64,000 nt of DNA from Ideonella alba (GTDB lineage Bacteria; Pseudomonadota; Gammaproteobacteria; Burkholderiales; Burkholderiaceae_C): NCBI RefSeq assembly GCF_018069875.1, contig NZ_JAGQDF010000008.1:124001-188000 (forward strand), in the 5' to 3' direction. Below the pieces are notes generated by a model, which saw only the letters and a list, made by a program, of their open reading frames with translations, was not told where the DNA came from and did no database searches. Made by a program: the position numbers and the translations under genes. This document shows positions 1 through 9,219 of the stretch, in pieces; position 1 is the stretch's first letter; every line of letters begins with the position of its first letter.

Positions 1-89
1 CGCTGCACCGCGGCAGCTGGGATGCGCTGTCCGATGAGCTGGATCGCGAGCGGTCCAGGAACCTGGAGGACCTGGGCCGGCGGGGCTGA
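1..89 (+). CDS. C-terminal fragment of an unidentified protein (cut by window edge)
   Basis: An open frame enters from the left edge in the third frame and ends at TGA 87-89, giving 28 residues rich in Asp, Glu and Arg (ending NLEDLGRRG). It converges on mobA with 16 bases between the stops. Nothing in the fragment identifies a family. It is called only because the opposite strand shows no credible start here and the frame stays open to the edge. It could be chance. Confidence 0.3.
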   Translation, partial: LHRGSWDALSDELDRERSRNLEDLGRRG

Positions 90-105
90 TCGCGCGGCCG
101 GCGGG

Positions 106-708
106 TCAGCCCTGCAGCCGCCGCAGTTCCTCCGGCGTGTTGGCGTTGTCAAACGCCGCGGCGTCCTCGAACACCACCTCCACATGTCGGTGCTGGTCGG
201 TCCAGCGGTCGATCTTGCGCTGGCCGCTCTGGATGAACTGCACCAGGCTTTCCAGCAGGCTGGCGCGCAGCAGACAGAAGACGGGTTGGCGCTGCAGGGT
301 GCCGTCGGGGTCGCGGGTGGCGGCCATGGCCACGTCGGCGTTGGCGGCGTGGGCGGCCTGGGCCAGGCGGGCGGCCAGGTCGGTGGGGAAGTGGGGCGTG
401 TCGCAGGGCACGGTCAGCAGCCAGGGCGTGTCGCAGTGCTCCAGGCCGGCCAGGAAGCCGGCCAGCGGGCCGGGGTAGTCGGGCACGGCGTCGGGCCAGA
501 CCTCGGCACCCATGGATTCATAGGCCGACAGGTTGCGGTTGGCGTTGATCAGCACTGCGCCCACTTGTGGCTGCAGGCGCAGCAGCGCGTGCATGGCCAG
601 CGGCAGGCCGCGGTGGTTCTGCAGGCCCTTGTCGACGCCGCCCATGCGGCTGCCTCGGCCGCCGGCCAGGATCAGGCCGGTGATGTCCTCGGGGGCAATG
701 CTGCTCAT
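106..708 (-). CDS. mobA: Molybdenum cofactor guanylyltransferase MobA
   Basis: MobA transfers GMP from GTP to Mo-molybdopterin, making the bis-MGD cofactor used by DMSO-reductase-family enzymes, in the cytoplasm. The 200-residue product has the nucleotidyltransferase signature [18 protein letters not shown] near residues 12-29, followed by a Rossmann-like fold with NANRNLSAY and [15 protein letters not shown], all typical of MobA. Length matches the family. It is last in the leftward formate dehydrogenase accessory operon, 4 bases after the TorD-like gene. The catalytic subunit at 9220 needs bis-MGD, so co-transcription makes sense. Confidence 0.95.
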   Translation of the reverse strand: MSSIAPEDITGLILAGGRGSRMGGVDKGLQNHRGLPLAMHALLRLQPQVGAVLINANRNLSAYESMGAEVWPDAVPDYPGPLAGFLAGLEHCDTPWLLTVPCDTPHFPTDLAARLAQAAHAANADVAMAATRDPDGTLQRQPVFCLLRASLLESLVQFIQSGQRKIDRWTDQHRHVEVVFEDAAAFDNANTPEELRRLQG

Positions 709-712
709 GTCC

Positions 713-1342
713 TCACTCCACCATGTCGAAGGCCTGGGTCTCGACCTCGATGAAGGCGCGGGTCATGCCGGCCAGCGCGGCCAGCCAGCCGGCGCCGGGG
801 TGGGCCTGCACGGTGTCGCACAGCTGTGCCACCCAGGGCTGCAGGTGGGCGCGAAAGAACCGGCGCTGCTGCTCGAGGTTGCACACCGCGGCATCGTCGC
901 CGCCGATCAGGTAGCGCATCACCTCGAAGCCGTAGGCGATGTGGTCCTCGGTCTCGGTGGTGTCGGTGGTGCGGGTCAGGCCCAGGCGGGCCAGGTCCTC
1001 GCGCAGGCGCACCAGCGGGGTCTCGTTCAGGAAGCCGGCCTGGTAGAAGCTGCCGTAGACGAAGACCTCGGGCTTGCCCACGCCGCCGAACAGCGCGTCG
1101 AAGGTCTCGGTGGCCTGCGCCACGTTCACGCTGCGCAGCGCGCCCACCAGGTCCTGCCAGGGGCTCTCCAGGAAGCCGCCTTCCTGCGGTGCCTCGGTCA
1201 CGGCCACGGCGAATTCGCGCAGCAGGGCCTCATCGGGCGGCGCCAGCCACAGGCGGGCCAGCAGGCCGTAGAGCTCGGCGCGCGCCACCTCTTCGGCGTC
1301 GGGGCTGCCGGCGATGGCGATCGGCTGGTCGGTGGGGCTCAT
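713..1342 (-). CDS. TorD/DmsD-family molybdoenzyme chaperone
   Basis: A 209-residue, mostly helical cytoplasmic protein of the TorD/DmsD redox-enzyme maturation family. Such proteins bind the Tat signal and apo-form of a molybdoenzyme until cofactor is inserted. Supporting features are the N-terminal [10 protein letters not shown], central FDALFGG and [14 protein letters not shown], and [15 protein letters not shown] followed by [12 protein letters not shown], the usual family layout. I chose ATG 1342 because its ATGA overlaps the stop of the upstream ferredoxin gene by 4 bases. A start further upstream at 1405 would lie deep inside that gene. The likely client is the formate dehydrogenase at 9220; this is inferred from position. 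Confidence 0.88.
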   Translation of the reverse strand: MSPTDQPIAIAGSPDAEEVARAELYGLLARLWLAPPDEALLREFAVAVTEAPQEGGFLESPWQDLVGALRSVNVAQATETFDALFGGVGKPEVFVYGSFYQAGFLNETPLVRLREDLARLGLTRTTDTTETEDHIAYGFEVMRYLIGGDDAAVCNLEQQRRFFRAHLQPWVAQLCDTVQAHPGAGWLAALAGMTRAFIEVETQAFDMVE

Positions 1343-3501
1343 CGGTCGGTGATCCGTTGTTCGTTCGGGTTGCTGTGCAGGTCGATGACGCGGCAGTCGC
1401 CGCACATTTTCAGGCGCTCGGCGGCGGCGCCCTGGAAGGCCGGGTGGGCGCCCAGGCGGGTGATCATGGCTTCAATCGCCTGCAGCGTGCCGAAGGGCTT
1501 GCCGCAGCGCACGCAGGCGAAGGGCTGGGCCTGGTTGAGCACGCGCGTCTGGCGGCGGGCGCGGCCGGCATCGGCCAGCCACAGGCGCGGCTGCAGCGTG
1601 ATGGCCTGCTCGGGGCAGGTGCCGGCGCACAGGCCGCACTGCACGCAGGCCGATTCGGTGAAGCGCAGCTGCGGCGCGTCGGCGTTGTCCTTCAGCGCGC
1701 CCGACGGGCAGGCGCCCACGCAGGCCAGGCACAGCGTGCAGCGCTGGCTGTCCACCGCCAGCGTGCCCCAGGGGCTGCCGGCGGCGGGCAAGGCGATGGC
1801 CTCGGGCACGGCGGCGGGGGCCTGGGCCAGCAGGTGGTCCAGCGCGGCGTCCAGCGTGGTGCGCTTGTCGGCCATCAGGCCGAAGCGGGCGCGCTCGCGC
1901 ACGGTCTGCGCGGGCGGGGCCTGCACCGCGGTGTCCAGCGCGGCCAGATCGCGGGCGTCGCGCACCTGCAGCAGGCCCAGGTGGGTGCCGGCGTAGCCCA
2001 GGCCGTTCAGCACGGCCTGCGCCACGGCCATCTGTTCCTGCAATGCGCTGCGGTACTCGGGCGCTTCCTCGTCGGTCAGCAGCACCCAGACCTGGCTGGC
2101 GCCGTGGGCGATGGCCGACAGCCACAGGTCCACGCCGGTGCTGGCGCTGTGCCACAGCGGCAGCGGCAGCACGCGCGCGGGCAGGCCGTGGATCTGCGGG
2201 TCCACGCGGGCGGCGCGGCCCAGCTCGTCCAGCCAGCGCGCGCCGGCGCCTTCGCTGTGCAGCAGCAGCGCGGCGTCGCGGCCGCCGGCGCTGGCGTAGG
2301 TGCCCAGCAGGGTGCGCAGGCGCTGGCCCTGGTCGGCAGGGCCGGGGGTCTGGAAGCTCAGCGCGCCGCTGGGGCAGACGGTGGTGCAGGCGCCGCAGCC
2401 GGCGCACAGGTGCGGCTCGACGATGATGCCGCCGGTCTGCCCCGGCGCCTTGCCCTTGAGCGACGCATCACTGCGGATGGCCGAGGTGGAGCACACATCG
2501 ATGCAGGCGCTGCAGCCGGTGCGCTCGTTGCGGGTGTGGGCGCACAGGCGCTGCTGGTAGCGGAAGAAGGTGGGCTTGTCGAAGGTGCCCACCAGCGTGG
2601 GCAGCTCGCGCAGCGCGCGGCTCAGGCGGCGCTCGTCGGGGCCGGCATGCACATAGCCCTGCGGCGGCTGGTGCTGGCTGAAGGCGGGCGTGGCGCGCAG
2701 GTCCAGCACCAGGTCGAAGCGCTCGCTGACGGTGAGCGGGTCGCGCTGGAAGTCGATCGCGCCGGCGGCCTCGCAGGCGCGCACGCAGTCGCGGTGGCTG
2801 GTGCAGCGCGACAGGTCCACCTGGTACGAGAAATCGATCGCGCCCTCGGGGCAGGCGGCGATGCAGGCATTGCAGCGGGTGCACAGCTCCAGGTCGATCG
2901 GGTTGTCCTGCACCCACTCGGCCTGGAAGGCGCCCAGCCAGCCGCTCAGGCGCGTCAGGCGGCCGGCGTGGGTGGCAAAGGCGCGGCTCTGCGGCAGCGC
3001 GCCGGGCCCGCTGACCAGCACCGTCACGTCCAGCGACGCGGCCAGCACCTCGGCGGCGGCCACCGCGGCCTCGGCCGGGCCGATCACCAGCGTGCGGCCG
3101 GCGCTGCGGTAGGTGACCTGCGGCACCGGCGCCGGGTCGGGCAGCTGGGCCAGCGCCAGCAGCGCGGCCAGCTTGGGCGTGGCCTGGGCCGCGTCCTTCG
3201 ACCAGCCGCCGCGCTCGCGCAGGTTGACGAAGCGGATCGGCCGCTCGGCCAGCGGGCGCGCGCCCTCGGTGGCGTCGGCCAGCTCGGCGAACAGGCGCTG
3301 CTCCTGCGTGCAGGCCACGATGAGGGTCTCGCCCTCGTCGCGCGCGGCGCGCTGGAAGGCGCCGGCCTCGCGGCGGCACAGCGTGTGGTGCAGCGTCTCC
3401 AGGCCGTCAGTGCGGGCGGTCGGGCTCGTCTGCAGCGCCCGGCTCAGGGCCGGGGCGTCCAGCGGCATCGTCCGGTTGCAGTCGCAGATCAGGGTCTTCA
3501 T
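1339..3501 (-). CDS. Multi-cluster 4Fe-4S protein of the formate dehydrogenase locus
   Basis: A 720-residue cytoplasmic-looking protein with no signal peptide or membrane span. It starts MKTLICDCNRTMPLD and carries several ferredoxin-type Cys motifs: CTRCNACIAACP near 207, a variant CTSHRDCVRAC after it, CSACIDVC near 330, CAGCGACTTVCPSGAL near 364, CTLCLACVGACP near 587 and CVQCGLCAGTCP near 617. C-terminal CVRCGKPF and MCGDC motifs could bind zinc or iron. Related proteins occur beside FDH3-type formate dehydrogenases in Burkholderiales. Its exact reaction is not known to me; cytoplasmic electron transfer or FeS delivery is inference. The DUF3306 frame overlaps its start by 95 bases. Confidence 0.85.
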   Translation of the reverse strand: MKTLICDCNRTMPLDAPALSRALQTSPTARTDGLETLHHTLCRREAGAFQRAARDEGETLIVACTQEQRLFAELADATEGARPLAERPIRFVNLRERGGWSKDAAQATPKLAALLALAQLPDPAPVPQVTYRSAGRTLVIGPAEAAVAAAEVLAASLDVTVLVSGPGALPQSRAFATHAGRLTRLSGWLGAFQAEWVQDNPIDLELCTRCNACIAACPEGAIDFSYQVDLSRCTSHRDCVRACEAAGAIDFQRDPLTVSERFDLVLDLRATPAFSQHQPPQGYVHAGPDERRLSRALRELPTLVGTFDKPTFFRYQQRLCAHTRNERTGCSACIDVCSTSAIRSDASLKGKAPGQTGGIIVEPHLCAGCGACTTVCPSGALSFQTPGPADQGQRLRTLLGTYASAGGRDAALLLHSEGAGARWLDELGRAARVDPQIHGLPARVLPLPLWHSASTGVDLWLSAIAHGASQVWVLLTDEEAPEYRSALQEQMAVAQAVLNGLGYAGTHLGLLQVRDARDLAALDTAVQAPPAQTVRERARFGLMADKRTTLDAALDHLLAQAPAAVPEAIALPAAGSPWGTLAVDSQRCTLCLACVGACPSGALKDNADAPQLRFTESACVQCGLCAGTCPEQAITLQPRLWLADAGRARRQTRVLNQAQPFACVRCGKPFGTLQAIEAMITRLGAHPAFQGAAAERLKMCGDCRVIDLHSNPNEQRITDR

Positions 3502-4003
3502 GGTCGGGGGGCGCGGCGGGGGAGGCCGCCGGCGCGGTCGGGGAAGGGGCGGCGGGCGGCGGCGGGTCGGCCGGCTCGTCGGCGAACAGGCCCAGCGCGG
3601 CCGACTGCACCATCTGGCGCAGCATGCCGGCGGGCAGCGGGTCGGGGCGACCGTAGTCGTCGATGTAGATGTCCAGGCCGTCCATCACGTTGTAGTGCGG
3701 GTCGGCGAAGAGTTTTTTCAGCGCGGCGTTGCGCACCTCGGGCGTGACTTCGGGGGCGACGAAGCGGCTGAAGTCGGCCTCGGGGGTGAGGGTGGCCACG
3801 TCGTCCAGCGTGGGCGGGGGCGGCGGGGCGGGTTCTGCGGGCGGCTCGTCGGCCGGTGGTGCGGCCACGACCGGGGTCAGCGGTGCCGGGGCGGGCGGCG
3901 GCGGTGGGGCGGGGGGTGGCGGCTCGGGCAGCGCCACGCCCTCGCGGGCCAGCGCCTTGCGGCGCGACCAGCGCGACAGGAAGCCGTCGTCGTTGCTGGC
4001 CAT
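3407..4003 (-). CDS. DUF3306 domain protein
   Basis: A 198-residue protein. The N-terminus (DDGFLSRWSRRKALAREG) resembles the usual start of DUF3306 proteins. A Pro/Ala-rich linker to about residue 65 precedes the conserved core (DFSRFVAPEVTPEVRNAALK, then FADPHYNVMDGLDIYIDDY). The Pro-rich tail overlaps the ferredoxin start by 95 bases in another frame. DUF3306 genes travel with DUF3305 and FDH3-type formate dehydrogenase genes; no biochemical role is established that I can name. The start is ATG 4003, 6 bases after the DUF3305 stop. No membrane span is visible. The low-complexity linker could be disordered. Confidence 0.85.
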   Translation of the reverse strand: MASNDDGFLSRWSRRKALAREGVALPEPPPPAPPPPPAPAPLTPVVAAPPADEPPAEPAPPPPPTLDDVATLTPEADFSRFVAPEVTPEVRNAALKKLFADPHYNVMDGLDIYIDDYGRPDPLPAGMLRQMVQSAALGLFADEPADPPPPAAPSPTAPAASPAAPPDHEDPDLRLQPDDAAGRPGPEPGAADEPDRPH

Positions 4004-4009
4004 GGCGTG

Positions 4010-4516
4010 TCAGCGCCGGTCGCCCGGGCGCTGGAACGACGCCGGGCGGCGGCGCTGCTTGGGCTCGGGGCGGTAGTGCGCGCTGGTGAAGGCCTGCAGC
4101 ATCTGCACCAGCTCGGCGGGCAGCGGCACGTTGTCCACGCGCTCCTGCGCATCGAGCAGGCGGCCGGCCTCGTTGTAGGACAGGGTGACGAATTCGGGCG
4201 CAGCCTCGGACGGGTCGTCCTCGGCGCCGCGCCACATGACAAACCACACCGGCGCGCCGCTGCTGAGGTTGAGGTGGTAGCCCTCGCCCTCGTCGGCGTG
4301 CAGCAGCAGCGACAGGCCCGGGTGCAAGGTCAGCCGCTCGCGGCCGTCGTCGCGCAGCAGGCGCGGGGTGTGGCCCAGCGTGCCGTCGTCCAGCGCCACG
4401 TCGTGCGGCGTGTGTCGCCAGTCTTCCCAGGCGTTGGGCGCACGCTCGCGGCGCATCGTCACGGCGACGCGCAGCGTCAGCGTGCGGGCGATCTCGGGCG
4501 GCGGGGTGTCGGACAT
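4010..4516 (-). CDS. DUF3305 domain protein
   Basis: A 168-residue soluble protein, first in the leftward formate dehydrogenase accessory operon. Recognisable family pattern: IARTLTLRVAVTMRRERAPN, WEDWRHTPHDVAL, then LHPGLSLLLHADEGEGYHLN and APVWFVMWR. A C-terminal segment (VPLPAELVQMLQAF) and a basic tail follow. DUF3305 almost always neighbours DUF3306 in formate dehydrogenase loci; function unknown. I chose ATG 4516 (MSDTPPPEIA) over 4549 because family similarity begins there and because the palindrome at 4544-4556 would otherwise sit on the start codon. Confidence 0.85.
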   Translation of the reverse strand: MSDTPPPEIARTLTLRVAVTMRRERAPNAWEDWRHTPHDVALDDGTLGHTPRLLRDDGRERLTLHPGLSLLLHADEGEGYHLNLSSGAPVWFVMWRGAEDDPSEAAPEFVTLSYNEAGRLLDAQERVDNVPLPAELVQMLQAFTSAHYRPEPKQRRRPASFQRPGDRR

Positions 4517-4543
4517 GGCGGGGCAGTCTAGCTGCCCGGGCCC

Positions 4544-4556
4544 CGACAAACTGTCG
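4544..4556. promoter_or_regulatory. Palindrome CGACAAACTGTCG upstream of the accessory fdh operon
   Basis: The half-sites CGACA and TGTCG form an inverted repeat 28 bases upstream of the DUF3305 start. It matches the palindrome at 8800-8812 ahead of the structural fdh operon at 11 of 13 positions, differing only in the two central bases. A shared operator for the neighbouring two-component regulator is inferred. No clear -35/-10 pair was identified here. Confidence 0.5.
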
Positions 4557-4599
4557 CCAGGGTCAAGGGGCGACGGCGCCTGCGGGTAAGTCCTCGGCG

Positions 4600-4633
4600 T
4601 CTGACCGTCGCCGGGCCGTCCAAGACGGTCAGA
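4600..4633. terminator. Stem-loop after the AhpD-like gene (possible terminator)
   Basis: TCTGACCGT (4600-4608) and ACGGTCAGA (4625-4633) are perfect 9-base inverted arms around a 16-base loop. The stem lies just downstream of the leftward gene ending at 4664. There is no run of T after it on either strand, so it may be a weak or factor-assisted terminator. The stretch 4550-4663 otherwise holds nothing I recognise. Confidence 0.35.
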
Positions 4634-4663
4634 GCTGCCGCGCAGCGGCCAGCCTGGGGGTCC

Positions 4664-5017
4664 TCAGGTCGGCGTGCTGAACTGCTGCCAGGCGGCCATC
4701 ACATGGGCCGCGTACATGGCCGACGGGCCGCCGCCCATGTAGATGGCCACGCCCAGGGTTTCCTCGATCTCGGCGGTGCTGGCGCCCAGGCGGGCCAGGG
4801 TGCGCACATGGAAACCGATGCAGTCGTCACAGCGTGCCGCCACCGAGATGCCCAGCGCGATCAGCTCCTTGGTCTTCTCGTCCAGCGCGCCGGGCGCGAG
4901 CGCGGCCTTGCCGATCTCGGAGAAGGCCTTCATCACCGGCGCGATGTCCTTGCGCAGTGGCTGCAGGTTCGACGCCACGGCGGCGGTGAGCTGGGTGTAG
5001 TCGGGCATGGCGGCCAT
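4664..5017 (-). CDS. Carboxymuconolactone decarboxylase/AhpD-family protein
   Basis: A 117-residue all-helical protein of the CMD/AhpD superfamily. The redox motif is RCDDCIGFHVRTLARLGAS: two Cys in a CxxC arrangement with a following His, as in AhpD-like peroxidase partners rather than true decarboxylases. MGGGPSAMYAAHVMAAW closes the family fold. The start ATG 5017 follows a GAGGATC ribosome-binding sequence; ATG 5008 is an alternative. It stands alone between the fdh accessory operon and the DUF1653 gene. A thiol-peroxide role is likely from the family, but the substrate is unknown. Confidence 0.88.
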   Translation of the reverse strand: MAAMPDYTQLTAAVASNLQPLRKDIAPVMKAFSEIGKAALAPGALDEKTKELIALGISVAARCDDCIGFHVRTLARLGASTAEIEETLGVAIYMGGGPSAMYAAHVMAAWQQFSTPT

Positions 5018-5127
5018 GGGGGATCCTCAGGATTCAGCGATAACCCTGAGCTTATCAAATACCACGGTGGGTATATTGCGCCGGCGCAGAGTCCGCGTAC
5101 GATGCGCGGCTTTGCGACCCACCCGCC

Positions 5128-5358
5128 ATGGACGACGACCTGCCCCCGCTGCCCGCCACCCCGCTGGGCCGCTACCGCCACTACAAGGGCGGCGAATACG
5201 AGGTGATCGGGGTGGCCCGCCACTCCGAGACACTGCAGCCGCTGGTGGTCTACCGCCCGCTGTACAACGCCACCGGCTGGTGGGTGCGGCCGCACGCGAT
5301 GTTCTTCGAGGACATCACGGTGGACGGCGTGACGCAGCCGCGCTTCAGGCCTCTTTGA
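5128..5358 (+). CDS. DUF1653 domain protein
   Basis: A 76-residue protein with the DUF1653 core: GRYRHYKGGEYEVIGVARHS, then LVVYRPLYNATGWWVRPHAMF and FEDITVDG. This small beta-rich family has no established function. It is transcribed rightward and its last 14 bases overlap the end of the convergent sensor kinase gene. The 110 bases upstream are more A/T-rich than the surroundings (around 5045-5085) and probably hold both its promoter and that of the divergent AhpD-like gene. They include the imperfect palindrome ATACCACGGTGGGTAT. Confidence 0.85.
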   Translation: MDDDLPPLPATPLGRYRHYKGGEYEVIGVARHSETLQPLVVYRPLYNATGWWVRPHAMFFEDITVDGVTQPRFRPL

Positions 5359-7333
5359 GTTCGCTGCGCAGCCAGACGCTGAACTCGGCGCCGCCGCTCA
5401 GTTCGGCACTGGGGCCGGGCACGTTGGCCGCGCGCAGCTCGCCGCCGTAGCGTTCCACCAGGCTGCGGCTGATCCACAGGCCCAGGCCGGTGCCGTCGGG
5501 CTTGCGGGTGACGAAGGGCTGGAACAGGCGCGTGAGCATGTCGGGCGGCAGGCCCTCGCCGGTGTCGGCCACGCTGATCACCACGCCGGGGCCCTCGGGC
5601 CAGTCGTCGGTGCGCAGGGTCAGCGTGCCGCCTTCGGGCATGGCCTGCACGGCGTTGACCAGCAGGTTGACCAGCACCTGCTGCAGCTCCTGGCGGTTGA
5701 TCGCGGCCAGGCCGGTGGCGCGGTCCTCGCGCTCGATGCGGATGTGCTGGCGCGCCAGCAGGTGGGCCACCAGCACCAGGCAGTCGTCGAGCACGCGCCG
5801 CGGATCGAGCTTCTCCACGTAGCCGGCGTACTCGCCCGGGCGGGCGAACTGCAGCAGCTGGGTGACGATCAGGCGCATGCGCTCGATCTGGCTGTCGATC
5901 AGCGCCAGCTCCTCGCGCACCGGCGCGGCGGCCGGGCCCAGCAGCTCGCGCATCAGGTCCAGGTTGCCCTGGATCACCGCGATCGGGTTGTTCACCTCGT
6001 GGGCGATGCTGGCGGTGAGCTGGCCCACCGCGGCCAGCTTCTCGGCGCGCAGCAGCTGGGCCTGGGCGGCTTCCAGCTCGCGGCCGCGCTCGGCCACCTT
6101 GGCATCCAGCTCGGCGTTCCAGCGCTGCAGTGCCTGGGTCTGGCCGGCCAGGGTGTCGAGCAGGTGGTCGAAGTGGGCGGCGAGCTGGCCGATCTCGTCG
6201 GCGCGGTCCACCGGGCCGACGCGGGCGGCGCTGTCGCCCCCCTCCTGGCGCTGCATGGTGGCGCTCATGCGTTCCAGCGGCGCCACCACGCCGCGCGCCC
6301 AGCGCCAGGCCAGCAGGCCGGCCGGGATCATCACGCCAAAGCAGATCGAGCCGATCATCGCCAGCGCGGCGTACTTCAGCCAGCCGAAGGGCCGCTCCAG
6401 AAAGCCCACGTAGAGCATGCCCACGCGCTGGCCGGCATGGTCGCGCAGCGGCTGGTAGCCCGACACATACCAGTCGCTGACGACGAAGGCGCGGTCCAGC
6501 CAGGTCTCGCCCTGGCCCAGCACGCGCTCGCGCACCGAGCCCGACACGCGGGTGCCGATCGCCCGCTCGTGCGCCTCGCCGCCAAACAGCCGCACATTGG
6601 TGCTGATGCGCACGTCGTCCAGGAACAGCGTGGCCGTGCCCTGGCTGCCCCAGGGCAGCGAGCCGGCGGGGTAGACCACCTCGTTGAGCTGGTCGATGAA
6701 GGCCAGGTTGCGGTTGAGCAGCACCCCCGATTGCAGCTGGCCCAGCAGCCGGCCGTCGGCGGCGCGCACCTCGGCCACGGCCATGGCCATCAGCGCGCGG
6801 TCTTCGGTGCGGCGGTCGGTGGGCGCGGCGTTCTGGGTGGGCAGCAGCGGCACCGGGATGCGCTCGCGCAGCGCGGCGGGCAGGGCGGCCTGGGCCTCGG
6901 GCGCCAGGCGCTCGACACTGGCGCGCGGGCGGCCGGCGGCGGGCAGCGGCAGCCGCGGCAGGGTGTCGGCGCCGGGCTGCGGGCTGCGGCCGCTGGCGTC
7001 GCGCCAGACCAGCAGGTCCAGGCGCTCGCGCCGCTGCAGCTGGCCAAGCAGTTTCACCAGCGCGGTGTCATCGCGCCGCGCCAGGCCCTCGGCCAGCACG
7101 CGCGACTCGGCCAGCGCGTTGGTGCTGGCGCCCACCTCGGCCAGCATGCGCTCGAAGTAGCCGTCGGCCACCGCCAGGTCGGAGCGCACCTTGGCCACCA
7201 GCAGGCGGTCCAGCGCCTCGTTGCCCCAGACCAGCAGCGCCAGCCCCAGCAGCGGCAGCACCGCCCACAGCGGCAGCAGCACCAGCGCCAGCAGCTTGCG
7301 CCGCACCGGCCAGGCCTGCAGCGCGGTCCTCAC
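5345..7333 (-). CDS. Membrane sensor histidine kinase (Cache-type sensor) of the fdh locus
   Basis: A 662-residue kinase. A transmembrane segment at about residues 17-36, a long periplasmic sensor (about 37-325) resembling a double or single Cache fold, a second membrane segment near 330-350, a HAMP-like linker, then a coiled coil. The phosphoacceptor is His445 in SIAHEVNNPIAVIQGN. ATP-binding motifs follow: NLLVNAVQAMPEGG, DTGEGLPP and GTGLGLWIS. The start is GTG 7333, one base after the regulator stop, so the pair is translationally coupled. The signal is unknown. Position beside the fdh genes suggests it controls formate dehydrogenase expression. Confidence 0.88.
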   Translation of the reverse strand: MRTALQAWPVRRKLLALVLLPLWAVLPLLGLALLVWGNEALDRLLVAKVRSDLAVADGYFERMLAEVGASTNALAESRVLAEGLARRDDTALVKLLGQLQRRERLDLLVWRDASGRSPQPGADTLPRLPLPAAGRPRASVERLAPEAQAALPAALRERIPVPLLPTQNAAPTDRRTEDRALMAMAVAEVRAADGRLLGQLQSGVLLNRNLAFIDQLNEVVYPAGSLPWGSQGTATLFLDDVRISTNVRLFGGEAHERAIGTRVSGSVRERVLGQGETWLDRAFVVSDWYVSGYQPLRDHAGQRVGMLYVGFLERPFGWLKYAALAMIGSICFGVMIPAGLLAWRWARGVVAPLERMSATMQRQEGGDSAARVGPVDRADEIGQLAAHFDHLLDTLAGQTQALQRWNAELDAKVAERGRELEAAQAQLLRAEKLAAVGQLTASIAHEVNNPIAVIQGNLDLMRELLGPAAAPVREELALIDSQIERMRLIVTQLLQFARPGEYAGYVEKLDPRRVLDDCLVLVAHLLARQHIRIEREDRATGLAAINRQELQQVLVNLLVNAVQAMPEGGTLTLRTDDWPEGPGVVISVADTGEGLPPDMLTRLFQPFVTRKPDGTGLGLWISRSLVERYGGELRAANVPGPSAELSGGAEFSVWLRSELKEA

Positions 7334-7334
7334 C

Positions 7335-8723
<1,389 letters not shown>

Positions 8724-8797
8724 GGCGGGCGGATTCTAGGAGCCGGCGCCGGACCCGGTCGTGTGCCGGGGTACAAGCAGACCCTGTGCGCGCCGGC

Positions 8798-8814
8798 TGC
8801 GACAAGTTGTCGCA
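8798..8814. promoter_or_regulatory. Perfect palindrome TGCGACAA-G-TTGTCGCA, fdh operator candidate
   Basis: Two perfect 8-base inverted arms flank a single G. The site lies 75 bases upstream of the regulator start (8723) and 125 bases upstream of the Tat-target peptide gene at 8939. Its core CGACAA-N2-TGTCG recurs at 4544-4556. It is the best candidate binding site for the adjacent response regulator. The rest of 8724-8938 shows no confident promoter hexamers. Confidence 0.6.
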
Positions 8815-8938
8815 AGGGGCGCGCCAAAATGGCCGATCACATCCGGGCTGCTGCGGATGTTCAAAGGGTTAGCACTGAGTTCTCATGTGGTACACCCATG
8901 CAACTCTGTGCATAGCGCCAAGCGTCGAAGGGACCATC

Positions 8939-9151
8939 ATGGACAAGGACAAGACCAAGCCGGCCGCGGTGTCGCGCCGGACGCTGTTTGCAGGCGCCGG
9001 CACCGCCGGTGCGCTGGCCGCCGCGGCCGCGGCGCTGCCGCTGGCCCGACCTGAAGCCACCCCGGTGGCCGCCAAACCGGCCGAGCCCGAGGGCGAAGGT
9101 TACCGCCTCAGCGAGCACGTGCGCCGCTACTACCAGACCACCCGGGTCTGA
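8939..9151 (+). CDS. Formate dehydrogenase region Tat-target peptide
   Basis: A 70-residue protein that is almost entirely a twin-arginine signal: SRRTLFAGAGTAGA, then an Ala/Leu hydrophobic stretch, a Pro/Ala linker and a short acidic-aromatic tail (EGYRLSEHVRRYYQTTRV). It matches the small formate-dehydrogenase-associated Tat-target family (TIGR02811, from memory). It is first in the rightward operon, 68 bases before the catalytic subunit. Its role is unproven; a small periplasmic or membrane subunit is plausible. The start ATG 8939 was chosen over an upstream in-frame start at 8885 because the Tat motif lies close to it. Confidence 0.85.
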   Translation: MDKDKTKPAAVSRRTLFAGAGTAGALAAAAAALPLARPEATPVAAKPAEPEGEGYRLSEHVRRYYQTTRV

Positions 9152-9219
9152 AGCTCTCCCGCCTGCGCGCCCCGGCCCGGCCGGCGGCGTGCGGCTTCCA
9201 TCGCGTTCGAGGACACGAC

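Noticed and set aside
826-3747. Plus-strand open frame of 973 codons
   Set aside because: Antisense to the TorD-like, ferredoxin and DUF3306 genes, which show conserved Cys motifs. Low-complexity Arg/Ala/Gly product.
8888-8902. Sigma-54 promoter upstream of the fdh operon
   Set aside because: TGGTAC and ATGCAA resemble -24/-12 elements, but the GG to GC gap is 9 bases instead of 10, and the regulator nearby lacks GAFTGA.
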